DNA from: JAKLQJ01 sp964534135
GTDB lineage: Bacteria; Elusimicrobiota; Elusimicrobia; Elusimicrobiales; UBA9959
DNA length: 22,361 nucleotides
Reading direction: 5' to 3'
Assembly: GCA_964534135.1 (NCBI GenBank)
Contig: CAZHQC010000027.1
Coordinates: 1-22,361 of the forward strand
Shown here: one piece after another, positions 21,818-22,361 of the stretch
Numbering within the stretch: the first letter of the stretch is position 1
How the letters are laid out: each line of letters starts with the position of its first letter
The notes under the pieces: model-generated
The model's database searches: none
What the model saw: the letters and a program-made list of their open reading frames with translations, nothing else
Told to the model about the DNA's origin: nothing
Translations under genes and position numbers: made by a program

Positions 21818-22361
21818 TTTTTCAGGGGAGATGATTTAGATGATTTTTTCTTGCTTTTTGGAAACCATCCGATTACAAATGCGGAGGTGAATCTGGGTTT
21901 AACTTCGCCTGATTCCTCCAGCATAACGCCTATTTTCTCAGATTGAAGCTCTTTGAGAGTTGAAAGTAGAAGTTCTTTGGAATTATTTTCTGCCGGTATT
22001 TCAAATGATTCATCTTTTTTTTCATCTGAATGCATGCCGGCTATTCTGTAAAAATAGGCTAAGTCGCCAAGTTCAAAACTTTCGAGTGCCGCTTCCTTGG
22101 CTATGAGATCTTTGATAAAGTTTATTCCGGTTTTCATAAATACGGCGCAGGCAGCTTGAATCAATTTGATTTCATTTTCATCTTCAATGGTTTTCAATTT
22201 TTCATCAAGGTTATTCCCTATTGTAAATATTCCGCAGGTATAAGCTGCCGCTTTAAGGGGCATTAATTTTTTTGAGTTGCTATGATTTGCTTCAAAATAA
22301 TCGAAAACGGTGGCGGGCTCCAAAAGAGCGGCTAAGGAAGAAGTATATTCTTTAATTGCGT
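21814..22361 (-). CDS. Partial hypothetical protein, N-terminus beyond the window
   Basis: The frame stays open to the right edge; no stop is met between 22323 and 22361. The TTG at 22321-22323 reads as an internal Leu in a continuous Ala/Leu-rich helix (AAIKEYTSSLAALLEP-like), so the true start lies outside. About 182 C-terminal residues are visible. They are mostly helical and charged, with LKAAAYTCGIFTIGNNLDEKL near the beginning and FVIGWFPKSKKKSSKSS near the basic C-terminus. No known catalytic motif or membrane segment is recognised. Overlap with the acyltransferase start (ATGA) places it in the waaA operon. Confidence 0.8.
   Translation of the reverse strand, partial: AIKEYTSSLAALLEPATVFDYFEANHSNSKKLMPLKAAAYTCGIFTIGNNLDEKLKTIEDENEIKLIQAACAVFMKTGINFIKDLIAKEAALESFELGDLAYFYRIAGMHSDEKKDESFEIPAENNSKELLLSTLKELQSEKIGVMLEESGEVKPRFTSAFVIGWFPKSKKKSSKSSPLKK

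Noticed and set aside
22321..22323. TTG as the start codon of the right-edge hypothetical protein
   Set aside because: The frame continues without a stop to the window edge and the residues upstream continue a helix, so this TTG is more likely an internal Leu.
1..22361. CRISPR array, defence system or tRNA/rRNA genes
   Set aside because: No regularly spaced repeats, Cas or nuclease motifs, or conserved RNA gene sequences were seen.

Overview
The window is a low-GC, gene-dense stretch from a Gram-negative bacterium that makes a KDO- and heptose-containing lipopolysaccharide. No marker gene fixes the phylum. The low GC, the LPS gene set, a small secreted protein with a FlgD/Por-like C-terminal module, and a large secreted protein built from phage-tail-fibre-like repeats fit Elusimicrobiota or a neighbouring candidate phylum such as Omnitrophota. 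That placement is an inference from style, not a demonstration.

Layout. Nearly everything is on the minus strand and is transcribed from high to low coordinates. Right end (22361 to 19868): the 3' part of an unrecognised gene, a DUF374 acyltransferase-like gene, and waaA (KDO transferase). Middle (15478 to 19825, plus strand): a two-gene island holding a 190-residue FlgD-like secreted protein and a 1232-residue secreted fibre/adhesin-like protein. The island interrupts the LPS run and ends at a convergent hairpin. Main cluster (15350 down to 541): a GT9 glycosyltransferase with a duplicated N-terminal half, a polysaccharide deacetylase, a split DUF4254 pair, a second GT9 heptosyltransferase-like gene, lpxK, gmhB, an ICMT-type methyltransferase, a DUF3108 protein, hldA, kdsB, pyrG, kdsA, a zinc-ribbon membrane protein, kdsD, lptC, lptA and lptB. 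Left edge: a partial membrane protein (376 to 1).

How the genes work together. KdsD, KdsA and KdsB make arabinose-5-P, KDO-8-P and CMP-KDO. PyrG lies between kdsA and kdsB and can supply the CTP for CMP-KDO. LpxK completes the lipid A 4'-phosphate and WaaA adds KDO. HldA and GmhB supply two steps of ADP-heptose synthesis, and the GT9 enzymes probably add heptose. LptB, LptA and LptC belong to the export bridge to the outer membrane. KdsC, GmhA, the heptose-1-P adenylyltransferase, LptD/E and LptF/G are not in the window.

Most interesting points: a ~260-bp imperfect palindrome between lptC and lptA with arms that run into the lptC stop codon; DUF4254 split into two overlapping small genes; the GT9N-GT9N-GT9C fusion; and the tail-fibre-like surface protein island inside the LPS cluster. 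No rRNA, tRNA, CRISPR array or transposase was seen. No gene-free stretch exceeds 300 bases; the longest, 1945-2211, is filled by the palindrome.
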